Assembly: GCF_903944925.1 (NCBI RefSeq)
Contig: NZ_CAJATU010000076.1
Span: 40,193-104,192, forward strand
DNA length: 64,000 bases
Reading direction: 5' to 3'
DNA from: an uncultured Rhodopila sp.
GTDB taxonomy: Bacteria > Pseudomonadota > Alphaproteobacteria > Acetobacterales > Acetobacteraceae
In this document: one piece after another, positions 42,101 through 50,445 of the stretch
How the letters are laid out: every line of letters starts with the position of its first letter
Position numbering within the stretch: the first letter of the stretch is position 1
Translations under genes and position numbers: made by a program
The notes under the pieces: model-generated
The model's input: only the letters and a program-made list of their open reading frames with translations
Databases searched by the model: none
Told to the model about the DNA's origin: nothing

Positions 42101-42819
42101 GCGCGCGCCTCCGGCACCCGCCGCCCGCGCAGCACCGGCACCAGCGCCTGCCCGCCAATCAGGAAAAACCCCTCCAGCGCCAGCAAACTCCAATCCCCCA
42201 GCGGCCAGACGTCCCCCGCCATCGCCTCCAGCGTCCAGAACACCCCGAACGAGACGATCATCGACCCGACAATGAATTTGATGGCGTTCTCCGGCACCCG
42301 CCGCAGCGGCGCCCGGGCCGCCAGCCCGGCAGCGAACACCACCAGCAACGCGACCAGCGCGGCAATGCCATTGGAGACCCAGGCCCCGCTGCGCAGGCTG
42401 AACGCGACGACGATCAGCCAGACCTCCAGCCCCTCCATCAGCGTGCCCTTGTAGGCGACCAGCCAGGCGGCGAACCAGTCGCCGCCGCTGAGCTTCTCCC
42501 GGGTCTCGCGGAACTCGGCATCCTCGTCGTGCAGCGCCTTCAGCCCGGCCTGCCGGGCGATGGCCTTCGCCATCCACCGCACCCCGAACAGCAGCAGGAA
42601 CACGCCGATGACGAACTGGATCGCCTGCACGTTCAGCCCGCTCGACAGCGCGCCGCCGGTGATCGCGGTCAGCACCGCCAGCGTCCCCAACCCGGCCGCG
42701 GCGGCGCCCAGCGAGGCGCCCCAGCCGATGGTCAGGCTGACCGCGAGGACGATCGTGAACGCCTCCACCCATTCGACCCCGGCGGTCAGGAACAGCGGCA
42801 GGAATGCGGCCCAATCCAT
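42097..42819 (-). CDS. Polytopic membrane protein, COG4280-like
   Basis: A 240-residue inner-membrane protein with about six or seven hydrophobic segments. Two related halves carry an acidic E-x-(x)-E pattern inside the membrane (TAGVEWVEAFTIVLAVSL and YKGTLMEGLEVWLIVVAF). This resembles predicted transport proteins of the COG4280 type, with an inverted-repeat layout like LysE/TerC/FTR1-related carriers. The conserved glutamates suggest cation transport, but the substrate is unknown. It follows the PqiC-like gene by 9 bp and may be the last large gene of the Mla operon transcript. Confidence 0.68.
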   Translation of the reverse strand: MDWAAFLPLFLTAGVEWVEAFTIVLAVSLTIGWGASLGAAAAGLGTLAVLTAITGGALSSGLNVQAIQFVIGVFLLLFGVRWMAKAIARQAGLKALHDEDAEFRETREKLSGGDWFAAWLVAYKGTLMEGLEVWLIVVAFSLRSGAWVSNGIAALVALLVVFAAGLAARAPLRRVPENAIKFIVGSMIVSFGVFWTLEAMAGDVWPLGDWSLLALEGFFLIGGQALVPVLRGRRVPEARA

Positions 42820-42828
42820 GTCCGCGAC

Positions 42829-43398
42829 TTAGCCACCGAGGCGGCTGATATCAATGGCCGCCGCCAGACGATCCAGCAACCCGCCCACCAGCACGACCAC
42901 GTCCTGGTCGGTCGCCACCGGCCCACTCGCCGTCAGCCGCACCCGGTCTCGCACCACCGCCCGAGCCGCATCCCGCGGCACGATCGTCCAGTCCGCATTC
43001 AGCGTTGCGGTCCCTGACGCCGTCACATCCAGCCGGCTGATGTTGATCACCACCCGGTACGCCGGCGCGGCCGCCGGCGGCTGATCCGTCACCAGCGCAT
43101 CCGGACGGCGCGCCGCCAGCCGCTCGGTCAGCCGATCGGTAATGCCGAGGGACAGGCGGCTGGCCCAGCGGCCAACCTGGCTGCGGTGCAGGATATCGCC
43201 GTCGCGGTAGACAATGTCCTGCGAGTCAAGCTCATCCGGCACCGTCACCCGAACGACCTGGATCACCACAGCCGCCTGCCCGAGCGGTGGCGTCTCGGCA
43301 ACCGAGGACGGCACGTTCAACGTATAAAGTTTCAGCGGCGGCCCGGCGCAGGATGCCAGCAGCAAGGCGGCAGCGCCGGACAGGAACAATCGTCTCAT
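42829..43398 (-). CDS. PqiC/DUF330-type lipoprotein of an MCE transporter
   Basis: A 189-residue lipoprotein. The signal ends at the lipobox LLASC (MRRLFLSGAAALLLASCAGP). The rest matches the ABC-type transport auxiliary lipoprotein family (LKLYTLNVPS, VVIQVVRVTVPDELDSQDIVYRDG, WASRLSLGITDRLTERL). PqiC-type proteins sit on the outer membrane and receive the MCE protein. The start overlaps the mlaD-like stop by four bases. Confidence 0.85.
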   Translation of the reverse strand: MRRLFLSGAAALLLASCAGPPLKLYTLNVPSSVAETPPLGQAAVVIQVVRVTVPDELDSQDIVYRDGDILHRSQVGRWASRLSLGITDRLTERLAARRPDALVTDQPPAAAPAYRVVINISRLDVTASGTATLNADWTIVPRDAARAVVRDRVRLTASGPVATDQDVVVLVGGLLDRLAAAIDISRLGG

Positions 43399-44363
43399 GG
43401 CCGGCGTCCGGTCAGCAGAAGTTGCGGGTTGCGTTCGACATCACTGGCAAAGCCGCGCAGCGACGCCGCCGCCGCGGCGAGATCGCGCAGCGTCGACTCG
43501 ATATTCGCTCGGTCAGCCGAGCGTGTGGATGTCACGGACCGCAGGTCACCGAGCACATCGCGGGCCCGCGCCATGCTCTCATCCGCCGCCGTCAGCAGCT
43601 TGTGCAGGTCCGCCCCGCGCGCGCTCAACTGCCCGTCGGCCGTCGCGGTCAGCTGGTTGATGTTCGCCAGCGTGGTGTCCAGCCTTTCCTGCAGCGCTTT
43701 GATTGCCTGGCCCGCCGTCTCGACCGTCTGCGCAGTCCGGTCGGAGGTGATCCTCAGGCTTTCGACCAATGGCGGCAGATCGTCGTCGAGCTTTTCCGAC
43801 AGTGTCCTCAGGCTCTGCAACGTGGCATTGGTGTTGTCGGCCAGTTCCCGCCACGGCAACTCGCTGAGTTGCTGCTTGGCCGCCTGTATCACCGACTGCT
43901 TGGTCGGAATTTCCGGCAGGTCGGATATCCCCGGATGCAGGACGGTGTCCGATCCCGGATCGAAATCGAGGTCGATCTGCGCCTGGCCGGTGACGAAGCT
44001 CTGTATGTTCAGCTCGGCCCGCAGGCCCCGCTTGATCAGATCCTCCAGATCCAGGGGAGCGCTACCCTGCGGCCTGCCAATCCGCGCCCGGTCCGGTTCG
44101 AGGCGTATCCCGACCGGGATAAAGGCGGTGCTGGTCTTCGGATCGAACCGGATGCCGATGCTTTCAACCGACCCCACCGGGACGCCGCGGAAGGTGACCG
44201 GAGAGCCGATGGACAGGCCGGCGATGGAATCCTGGAACACGATCACCGCCCGGATCGACGGGTTGAAGATGTTGAACTTGCCGAAAAAGATGACCGCTCC
44301 CACGGCGAGCAGGATGCCCCCCAGCACGAAAGCGCCCACCGCGGTCTGCCTGCCGCCATTCAT
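43395..44363 (-). CDS. MlaD-family MCE protein
   Basis: A 322-residue periplasmic lipid-transfer protein anchored by an N-terminal segment (AVGAFVLGGILLAVGAVIFF). The MCE domain follows (VIVFQDSIAGLSIGSPVTFRG, VPVGSVESIGI). A long helical region from about residue 150 onward probably forms a needle or tunnel across the periplasm. It is the substrate-binding subunit of the ABC-type phospholipid transporter encoded by the two upstream genes, with an ATGA overlap to the ATPase. Confidence 0.9.
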   Translation of the reverse strand: MNGGRQTAVGAFVLGGILLAVGAVIFFGKFNIFNPSIRAVIVFQDSIAGLSIGSPVTFRGVPVGSVESIGIRFDPKTSTAFIPVGIRLEPDRARIGRPQGSAPLDLEDLIKRGLRAELNIQSFVTGQAQIDLDFDPGSDTVLHPGISDLPEIPTKQSVIQAAKQQLSELPWRELADNTNATLQSLRTLSEKLDDDLPPLVESLRITSDRTAQTVETAGQAIKALQERLDTTLANINQLTATADGQLSARGADLHKLLTAADESMARARDVLGDLRSVTSTRSADRANIESTLRDLAAAAASLRGFASDVERNPQLLLTGRRP

Positions 44364-45169
44364 TGCTTTTGGTCCTTGGCTTCGGTCAGGGCTTCGGGTC
44401 GTTCGCGCCGCATGAAGGCCTCCACTTGCGGGTCCGGACAGGTATCGCGCAATTGCGCCGGGGCGCCATGCGCGATCGCCGTCTTGGTCTTCGCATCGAG
44501 GAACACGCCGTCATCGGCGATGGCGAACAGGCTCGGCAGTTCGTGGCTGACGATGACGATGGTCGCCCCCAGCCCGTCGCGCAGATTGAGGATCAGGTCG
44601 TCCAGCCGGCTGGAGGTGATCGGGTCGAGGCCGGCGGACGGTTCATCGAAGAACAGCACGTCCGGGTCCAGCGCCAGCGCCCGCGCCAGCCCGGCGCGCT
44701 TCTTCATGCCGCCGCTGATGTCGGACGGCAGCTGATCTTCGGCGTTCTCCAACCCGACGAGCGCCAGTTTCAGCTTCACCAGCCGCGAGATCGCGGCGGC
44801 GTCCAGCCGGGTGAACATCTGCAGCGGCAGGGCGACGTTTTCGCCGACGGTCAGCGAACTCCACAGCGCGCCGCTCTGGAACAGCACGCCGAAGCGCCGC
44901 CCGATTGCGGTGCGGCGGTCTTCGGTGGCGGCCCAGTAGTCCTCGGTTTCCACCAGGATGCTGCCGGCGCGCGGGCGCAGCAACCCGATCATGGATTTCA
45001 GCACGGTGCTCTTGCCGCAGCCGGAGCCGCCCATGACCGCGAAGATGCTGCCGCGGCGGACGTCGAACGACAGGTCGTGCTGGATCACCTTCGGGCCGAA
45101 CGCCAGCGTGACATCCTTCAGCGCGAGCAAGGGCTTCTCATCATGCTTGCGCAGCGCGGGATCGGCCAT
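44360..45169 (-). CDS. ABC transporter ATP-binding protein, MlaF-type
   Basis: A 269-residue ABC ATPase. Walker A is GGSGCGKSTVLKS, the Q-loop region RFGVLFQSGALWSSLT, the signature DISGGMKKRAGLARAL and Walker B VLFFDEPSAGLDP, with the H-loop in IVIVSHE. The GALWSSL segment is typical of MlaF/Ttg2A importers. It energises phospholipid movement between the membranes. It starts 4 bp after the permease gene and its stop overlaps the MCE gene. Confidence 0.92.
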   Translation of the reverse strand: MADPALRKHDEKPLLALKDVTLAFGPKVIQHDLSFDVRRGSIFAVMGGSGCGKSTVLKSMIGLLRPRAGSILVETEDYWAATEDRRTAIGRRFGVLFQSGALWSSLTVGENVALPLQMFTRLDAAAISRLVKLKLALVGLENAEDQLPSDISGGMKKRAGLARALALDPDVLFFDEPSAGLDPITSSRLDDLILNLRDGLGATIVIVSHELPSLFAIADDGVFLDAKTKTAIAHGAPAQLRDTCPDPQVEAFMRRERPEALTEAKDQKQ

Positions 45170-45173
45170 GCGG

Positions 45174-46316
45174 TCAGAACCCCACGATGGTGGCGATCAC
45201 GGCGAACAGCGAGTCCATCGCGATGACCCCGACGATGCCGGTGACGACGGCGCGGGTCGCGGCGGTGCCGACATCGGCGGCGCTGCGCCCGGCCTTGAGG
45301 CCGATGCGGCAGCTCGTCACGCCGATCATGACGGCGAAGGCGATGCTCTTGCAGAAGCCGAAGACGAACTGGTCGAACGGCACGGCACCCAGCGTCTGCT
45401 CCACATACCCCGCCGGGGTGACGTTCAACATGGAGATCGCGACGATGCCGCCGCCGGCGATGCCAACCAGGCAGCCATACAGATACAGCAGCGGCATGGT
45501 CAGGATCAGCGCCAGGATCGACGGCAGCAGAATGTAGTCCTCGGTCGGGATGCCGATGACCTGGAGCGCGTCGATCTCCTCATTGCCGAGCATGGTGGCA
45601 ATGCGCGCCGCGTAGGCGCCTCCGGTGCGGCCGGCCATGATGATGGCGGTCATGACGGCCGCCATTTCGCGCACCAACGCGAGTCCGACGAGGTTCGCGA
45701 CGTAGATGTCGGCGGCGAATTTCTGCAACTGCACGGCGCCGACGAAGGCCAGGATGGCGCCGAGCAGGAAGTTCACCACGCTGATGATCAGCAGCGCCGA
45801 GGGGCCGGCGTCGCGGATATTGGCGAGCAGATCGACCGGCCGCATCCGTGCCCGCCCGGCCAGCGCCAGCACGCCGCCCTTCGCGGTATTGCCGAGCAGG
45901 GTGCTGAGGATGCCCAGTTCGGTCAGTTGGCCGATAGCCGCTCCACCGAGCCGGTTCAGCGGGCGGAAGCCGCGGCGGCTCGGCGGCGCGGGCGCGGCAA
46001 TGGTGTCGGGCAACAGGCCCAAAAGCTTGCGGGCGGACGGCGGCAGCGTCTCGCCGTCGATTCCGGCGCCGGCGGCGATGGCGGCGCGCTTGGCATCCCA
46101 GAGAAACTCGATCAGCCCGCTGTCCCAGCGGCCGATGCCGGAGACATCGAACGCCAGGGTCTGGCCGGACGCGACCGCGCCGAGACCATCCTTGGGCAAC
46201 CCCGGCAGGGGGCCGGACTGGGCCATCCAGTCGCCTGTCAGGCAAAGCACAGGCTTGCCGTCCGTCTGGCGAAGCTGCCAGGCGGGAGGCGGTTCGGTCC
46301 GGGCAGGTGGTTTCAA
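45174..46316 (-). CDS. ABC transporter permease, MlaE-type with N-terminal STAS-like domain
   Basis: A 380-residue permease. Residues about 15-115 form a STAS-like (MlaB-type) cytosolic domain (PVLCLTGDWMAQSG, LAFDVSGIGRWDSGLIEFLW). The rest is the MlaE permease with five or six hydrophobic segments, including VGLALVREMAAVMTAIIMAGRTG and YAARIATMLGNEEIDALQ. In E. coli MlaB and MlaE are separate; the fusion is common in alphaproteobacteria. First gene of the operon. Confidence 0.9.
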   Translation of the reverse strand: MKPPARTEPPPAWQLRQTDGKPVLCLTGDWMAQSGPLPGLPKDGLGAVASGQTLAFDVSGIGRWDSGLIEFLWDAKRAAIAAGAGIDGETLPPSARKLLGLLPDTIAAPAPPSRRGFRPLNRLGGAAIGQLTELGILSTLLGNTAKGGVLALAGRARMRPVDLLANIRDAGPSALLIISVVNFLLGAILAFVGAVQLQKFAADIYVANLVGLALVREMAAVMTAIIMAGRTGGAYAARIATMLGNEEIDALQVIGIPTEDYILLPSILALILTMPLLYLYGCLVGIAGGGIVAISMLNVTPAGYVEQTLGAVPFDQFVFGFCKSIAFAVMIGVTSCRIGLKAGRSAADVGTAATRAVVTGIVGVIAMDSLFAVIATIVGF

Positions 46317-46745
46317 GCCGATGTCTTCAAATGCCGGATCATCCGATGTTCACCTGGCCGCGGAAGTGCCAGCGCCTAAAGCGCTTGTTGCCTGTTGGCG
46401 TCACTACAGTCAACCACGGCCACGTCTGCGTTCAGCGCGGACGGTGCGACCGGTCAACGGTCCGGTGTGGGTTTTAACGACCGCTTTGTAGCGCAGAGGA
46501 CGAAGAGATTTTGAGATCGCAGAGAAGACTTTTTTCGCCTTCGGCGCGGAACATAACACCATCAATATCGGTAGCTTACCGGTATAATAGCGTAACCCTG
46601 ATGTCTATCGGTCGAGCGACGCAGCGCCGCAGGCGCAAGAATGTCTTCTCTGCATCTCATAATCCCCGCGTCCTCTGCGCTACAAAGCGGAGGCTCAATC
46701 AGCACCCGTGGTGACCGTCGCCCTCCGTCTCATGCGTATGCACAG
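46317..46745. other. Intergenic region (429 bp) dominated by an inverted-repeat element
   Basis: No coding frame is supported. The left part should contain the Mla operon promoter (minus strand). The rest is the element at 46481-46690. Confidence 0.6.
46481..46690. mobile_element. MITE-like element with about 70-bp inverted arms
   Basis: The first 22 bp (starting CCGCTTTGTAGCGCAGAGGA) return in perfect inverted form at the right end (finishing at 46690). After a short mismatch the similarity continues through GAGAT/GCAGAGAAGAC and a CGCC-ttc/tgc-GGCGC palindrome, giving arms of about 70 bp around a 70-bp centre. No open frame inside and no target duplication visible. It could fold as one long hairpin RNA. 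Confidence 0.7.
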
Positions 46746-47552
46746 CTACCGCACCTCGTCCGTCACGACATTGAAACCAACCAGCGTGCTCGGCCCGAAG
46801 ATCGTGGACAGCGCGACATCGGTCGCGTCCCGCCCGCGCGCCATCAGGATGCGGCCGATGCGCGGCGTATTGTGGCGCGCGTCGAACGTGTGCCAGTGGC
46901 CGCCGAGGTACACCTCGAACCAGGCGCTGAAATCCATCGGCGAATCGACCGGGGGGATGCCGATATCGCCGAGATACCCGGTGCAATACCGCGCCGGAAT
47001 GTTCATGCACCGGCACAGGGTTATCGCCAGATGCGCGAAGTCCCGGCACACCCCCCTGCCCTCGTCATGCCCAGCCATCGCGCCGCGCAGCGGGTCTGCG
47101 TGGTGATAGCCGAACTCGATCCGGTTGTGCACGTAATCGCAAATCGCCTGTACTCGCGGCCAGCCTTCCGGCGTATTGCTGAACAGCGACCACGCCAAAG
47201 GGGTCAGCCGATCGGTCTCGCAGTAGCGGCTGCCGAGCAGAAAAACCAGGACGTCGTCAGGAAGATCCGCAATCGGGTGCTGCGCCGCATTCGGAACGAC
47301 CGCGTCCGGCGTGCCGGGATCGCTGACCAGGAACTGAGTGGATATCCGCAACCGCCCGGCCGGAGCGGTGATGCGGTGACAGATGTTGCCGAAGCCGTCG
47401 CGATATTCACTCGCGCCAATCGGCGGATCAAAATCTATCTGATGCGGATTAATGACATCGTGCATCCGACTCGGGTGGACGCTCAACACCAGCAACATCG
47501 GCGTTGGTTGAGGGCATTCGTAGCTAATATCGTATCCGGCTCGAATTTGCAA
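46746..47552 (-). CDS. Transglutaminase-like cysteine protease-fold protein
   Basis: A 268-residue protein with the transglutaminase-like core. Cys is in GRGVCRDFAHLAITLCR, His in GHWHTFDARHNTP (with the following Asp), and an N-terminal beta domain of about 110 residues (IRAGYDISYECPQPTPMLLVL). It has no signal peptide. Bacterial members are typically amidases, proteases or cross-linkers of unknown substrate. It is divergent from a second transglutaminase-like gene at 47779 with 226 bp between them. Confidence 0.88.
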   Translation of the reverse strand: MQIRAGYDISYECPQPTPMLLVLSVHPSRMHDVINPHQIDFDPPIGASEYRDGFGNICHRITAPAGRLRISTQFLVSDPGTPDAVVPNAAQHPIADLPDDVLVFLLGSRYCETDRLTPLAWSLFSNTPEGWPRVQAICDYVHNRIEFGYHHADPLRGAMAGHDEGRGVCRDFAHLAITLCRCMNIPARYCTGYLGDIGIPPVDSPMDFSAWFEVYLGGHWHTFDARHNTPRIGRILMARGRDATDVALSTIFGPSTLVGFNVVTDEVR

Positions 47553-47778
47553 CGATCAATCTCCTGAAAGCGAGAGGCGGCGAAGAAACGGATAACGCTC
47601 CGCAACAGTCGCAGTTTGGATCACGACGCCGTGACAATACTGCCGGGTCGATGCCCGCATGCATGGCAAAGACCATCCCGACACGATCGCGCGAGACTCG
47701 GCGGATTTCGTCCGGCCCGGGTCGGCGGGACGGTGGCCAAGCGCCATCTGCCGGACAGTCAGGACAGGTGTGGTGACG

Positions 47779-48621
47779 ATGGATTTCTCGGTCAAGGCGG
47801 TGCTCGGTTATCGGGTGAAGCAGGATACGCCGTTCGTCTTCAACGTCCAGGCCGAGCGTTTCCCCGGTCAGGCCATTGTTTCCGAAAACCTTCAGGTGGA
47901 CCCGCCATTGCCGCTGGAGCACTGGACCATGCCGGAAAGCGGCAACCGCTACGTTCGCCTGATCGCCCCGCCCGGCGGCTTCAAGCTGTCCTATGAGGCG
48001 ACCGTCCGCCTGACGCATCCGACCGAAGATCCGGCGGATGTGCATGAGGTGCCGCCAGCCGATTTGCCGCTCAATGTTCTGACCCACCTTTACCCCAGCC
48101 GCTATTGCCAGGCCGATCGGCTTGAGCGGTTCGCACAGAGGACGTTCGGCGGCCTGAAGCCGGGGCATGAAAGGGTCGCCGCGATCTGCAACTGGATCCA
48201 CGACAACGTGGACTACATCAGCGGTGCGTCGGACGCGCTGACCTCGGCCGCCGACACAATGGTCCAGCGGGCCGGCGTGTGCCGCGATTTCGCCCATCTC
48301 GGCATCGCGCTAAGCCGGGCGCTGGGGGTTCCGGCCCGCTACGTCAGCGCTTACGCCTGGCGCCTGCAACCGCCGGACTTCCACGCCGTTTTCGAGGCGT
48401 TCCTGCGCGGCCCGTCCGGCCCCGGCTGGTACGTGTTCGATCCGACCCGCATGGCCGCACCGGAAGGCATCGTTCGTATCGGCGTCGGTCGGGATGCCGC
48501 CGAAGTCGCCTTCTGCACCCAGTTCGGCGAGATGGAATTCGACAAGCCCGAGGTCAGCATAACCGGCCCGGACGATGCGACGGCCTCGACCACCCGGGCA
48601 GTCCGCGTCCAGGACGCATAA
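47779..48621 (+). CDS. Transglutaminase-like protein
   Basis: A 280-residue paralogue of the divergent neighbour. The catalytic Cys is in RAGVCRDFAHLGIALSR and His in PDFHAVFEAFL followed by WYVFDPTRMAAPEG. The N-terminal beta domain reads VLGYRVKQDTPFVFNVQAE. The start at 47779 (MDFSVKAV) fits the family start; longer readings add a basic, unlikely N-terminus. The stop is followed 1 bp later by the strong AGGAGGA of the next gene, so the two are co-transcribed. Confidence 0.87.
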   Translation: MDFSVKAVLGYRVKQDTPFVFNVQAERFPGQAIVSENLQVDPPLPLEHWTMPESGNRYVRLIAPPGGFKLSYEATVRLTHPTEDPADVHEVPPADLPLNVLTHLYPSRYCQADRLERFAQRTFGGLKPGHERVAAICNWIHDNVDYISGASDALTSAADTMVQRAGVCRDFAHLGIALSRALGVPARYVSAYAWRLQPPDFHAVFEAFLRGPSGPGWYVFDPTRMAAPEGIVRIGVGRDAAEVAFCTQFGEMEFDKPEVSITGPDDATASTTRAVRVQDA

Positions 48622-48631
48622 GGAGGACAAA

Positions 48632-49147
48632 ATGCCAGACACGATCGACGACATCGCCGCCCGCCACGGCTTCAGCACCGACGCCGTCCGCGCCATGGCC
48701 GAGGCGCTGCGGCGCGGCGGCGGCCACATGGCGCAGTTCAACCACCCGGACTTCGGCGGCATGGGCCAATGGTCCTCCGGCGGCATGACCATGATCGGCG
48801 AGATGGGCAACAACGACCTCAAAGCCCGGGTCGCCGCTTTGTGCGCGGATCTCGCCGGCTCGACCGGGCCGATCCCGGCGGCGGCGGAGGAGCATGCCGG
48901 GCAGACCGGCCATTGGTGGCCCGAGCCATTGGGGAACCCGTCCTCCAGCGGGGCGCAGAACGATATGCGCTACGCCTGCTTTCCCGATCAACGCCGGCTC
49001 GCGGTGATGCGGGACGGCAAGGTGCGGGTCTACGACACCGGGGACCACCGGATCAGCGGGTTCTCGCAGCAGCAGAGCAGCAGCCAGACGCTCGGTTTCA
49101 CCAGCCAGAACGGGACGGTTCGCCTGGAGGACCTGAAAGAGGTCTGA
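48632..49147 (+). CDS. Conserved hypothetical protein
   Basis: A 171-residue protein of no family I can name. The first third is helical (IDDIAARHGFSTDAVRAMAEALRRG), then a Gly/Met-rich segment (FNHPDFGGMGQWSSGGMTMIGEMGNN). The last third is beta (MRYACFPDQRRLAVMRDG, RVYDTGDHRISGFSQQQ). The start is fixed by AGGAGGA six bases upstream of ATG 48632. Its coupling to the transglutaminase-like gene suggests a partner or substrate. Confidence 0.78.
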   Translation: MPDTIDDIAARHGFSTDAVRAMAEALRRGGGHMAQFNHPDFGGMGQWSSGGMTMIGEMGNNDLKARVAALCADLAGSTGPIPAAAEEHAGQTGHWWPEPLGNPSSSGAQNDMRYACFPDQRRLAVMRDGKVRVYDTGDHRISGFSQQQSSSQTLGFTSQNGTVRLEDLKEV

Positions 49148-49301
49148 ACCGGCGCGCCCGGGACGGTGGCGGCGGGCGGAGCCGGTCCGGCGAAGGCCCT
49201 GTCCCGCGCCAGGCCCGGCTCATCCGCCGTTATCCAGGTTCGGACATTCAGTCCGCGGCTGCAGTAACTGCGACCATACTCAAATCTCGTTTCAGAAGTC
49301 T

Positions 49302-50303
49302 TCAGGATGCGATCCCCTTCTCCGATAGATCGTCCACGCCGGCAAGGCTCTCGTCCAGCGGCGGCGTCCCATGGGTGTGAAAACTCTCGATAGTCTTCAG
49401 TCCCCACGCCTGTCCTTTCTTGCGTTCTTCTTCGGTCCAGACGATCGGCTTCCAGTCCGGCGCCAAAACCAAGCGTGCGCCGGCATTGGCAACCTCGACG
49501 CGATTGCCCCCCGGTTCGTAGACGTAAAGGAAGAACGTCTGCTGCACCGCGTGCTTGTGCGGTCCGGTTTCGATGAACACCCCGTTCTCAAGAAAAATGT
49601 CGGCCGCGCGCAGGATTTCCTCACGGCTGTCGAGTGCGAAAGTGACGTGATGGAAGCGTCCGCCGACGCCATGCGCCTCGCGCGTGTAGGCGAAGTCGTA
49701 GCTCTTGTTGGTGCAGGTCAGCCACATGCCGGCTTCGGTGCCATCGTTCAGGACGATCTGCTCCGTCAGGCGCAGGCCGAGGGCGCGCTGGAAGAATTCG
49801 CGGTTGGCGCGGATATCGACGGCCAGGCAGTTGAAATGGTCGATCCGCCGCACGTTCACGCCGCGCGCCGGGAAGCGCTGCGCCTGGTTCTTCAACGCCG
49901 GGCGCAAGGTTTCGGGCGCCTGATACCATTCGGTTTCGTAATATAGCTCCAGCAGATGCCCGTCCGGATCGCGGAACCGGTACGCTGGTCCATGGCCGAG
50001 TTCGCCGTCGTGCCATCCCACCCCGCGCCCCTCGGCTTCGATCGCGGCAACCCGCCGCGCCAGCGCCTGCGGGCTGCGGGCGCGGAACGCCGCGTGGCCG
50101 AGACCGGAGGTTTTCGACCCGGTCAGCTTCAGCGAGTAACGCTCGTAATCGTCCCAGCCGCGCAGATACACAGAGTCGCCTTGCCGCCCGCTTTCCGTCA
50201 TGCCCATGACGTCAACAAAGAAGCGCAGGCTTTCCTCCGGCTTTGGCGTCAGCATCTCCAGATGTCCGAGATGGGCAACATCCATGATCGGTTCGTCGTG
50301 CAT
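49302..50303 (-). CDS. Extradiol catechol 2,3-dioxygenase-like protein (VOC)
   Basis: A 333-residue two-domain vicinal oxygen chelate protein. The N-terminal domain starts VAHLGHLEMLTPKPEESLRFF. The C-terminal catalytic domain has the metal ligands in RRIDHFNCLAV (His), GGRFHHVTFALDS (His) and PGGNRVEVANAG (Glu), the 2-His-1-carboxylate iron site of type I extradiol dioxygenases. These enzymes cleave aromatic diols next to the hydroxyls. No other ring-cleavage genes are nearby, so the substrate is open. Confidence 0.85.
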   Translation of the reverse strand: MHDEPIMDVAHLGHLEMLTPKPEESLRFFVDVMGMTESGRQGDSVYLRGWDDYERYSLKLTGSKTSGLGHAAFRARSPQALARRVAAIEAEGRGVGWHDGELGHGPAYRFRDPDGHLLELYYETEWYQAPETLRPALKNQAQRFPARGVNVRRIDHFNCLAVDIRANREFFQRALGLRLTEQIVLNDGTEAGMWLTCTNKSYDFAYTREAHGVGGRFHHVTFALDSREEILRAADIFLENGVFIETGPHKHAVQQTFFLYVYEPGGNRVEVANAGARLVLAPDWKPIVWTEEERKKGQAWGLKTIESFHTHGTPPLDESLAGVDDLSEKGIAS

Positions 50304-50445
50304 CGGTTCCCTCCCGTCGTCGTGCCGGCGCGGTCATTCGACTGGCTGGCGGGTTTCCGACCTCCGCCGGCATGACATGACGAGGCGGCGCGGCCGGAGA
50401 GTCAACATCATCGCCGGTTGGTATCAATCGCCGCAGAGTTTGGAA

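Noticed and set aside
42101..42814. Long minus frame reaching 42814 that includes the 55-residue membrane protein as its end
   Set aside because: Its first 238 codons lie out of frame over the COG4280-type gene and are Arg/Gly-rich; only the last 56 codons look like a real protein.
44958..46379. 473-codon plus frame opposite the Mla ATPase and permease
   Set aside because: Asp/Gly/His-rich antisense artefact without any motif.
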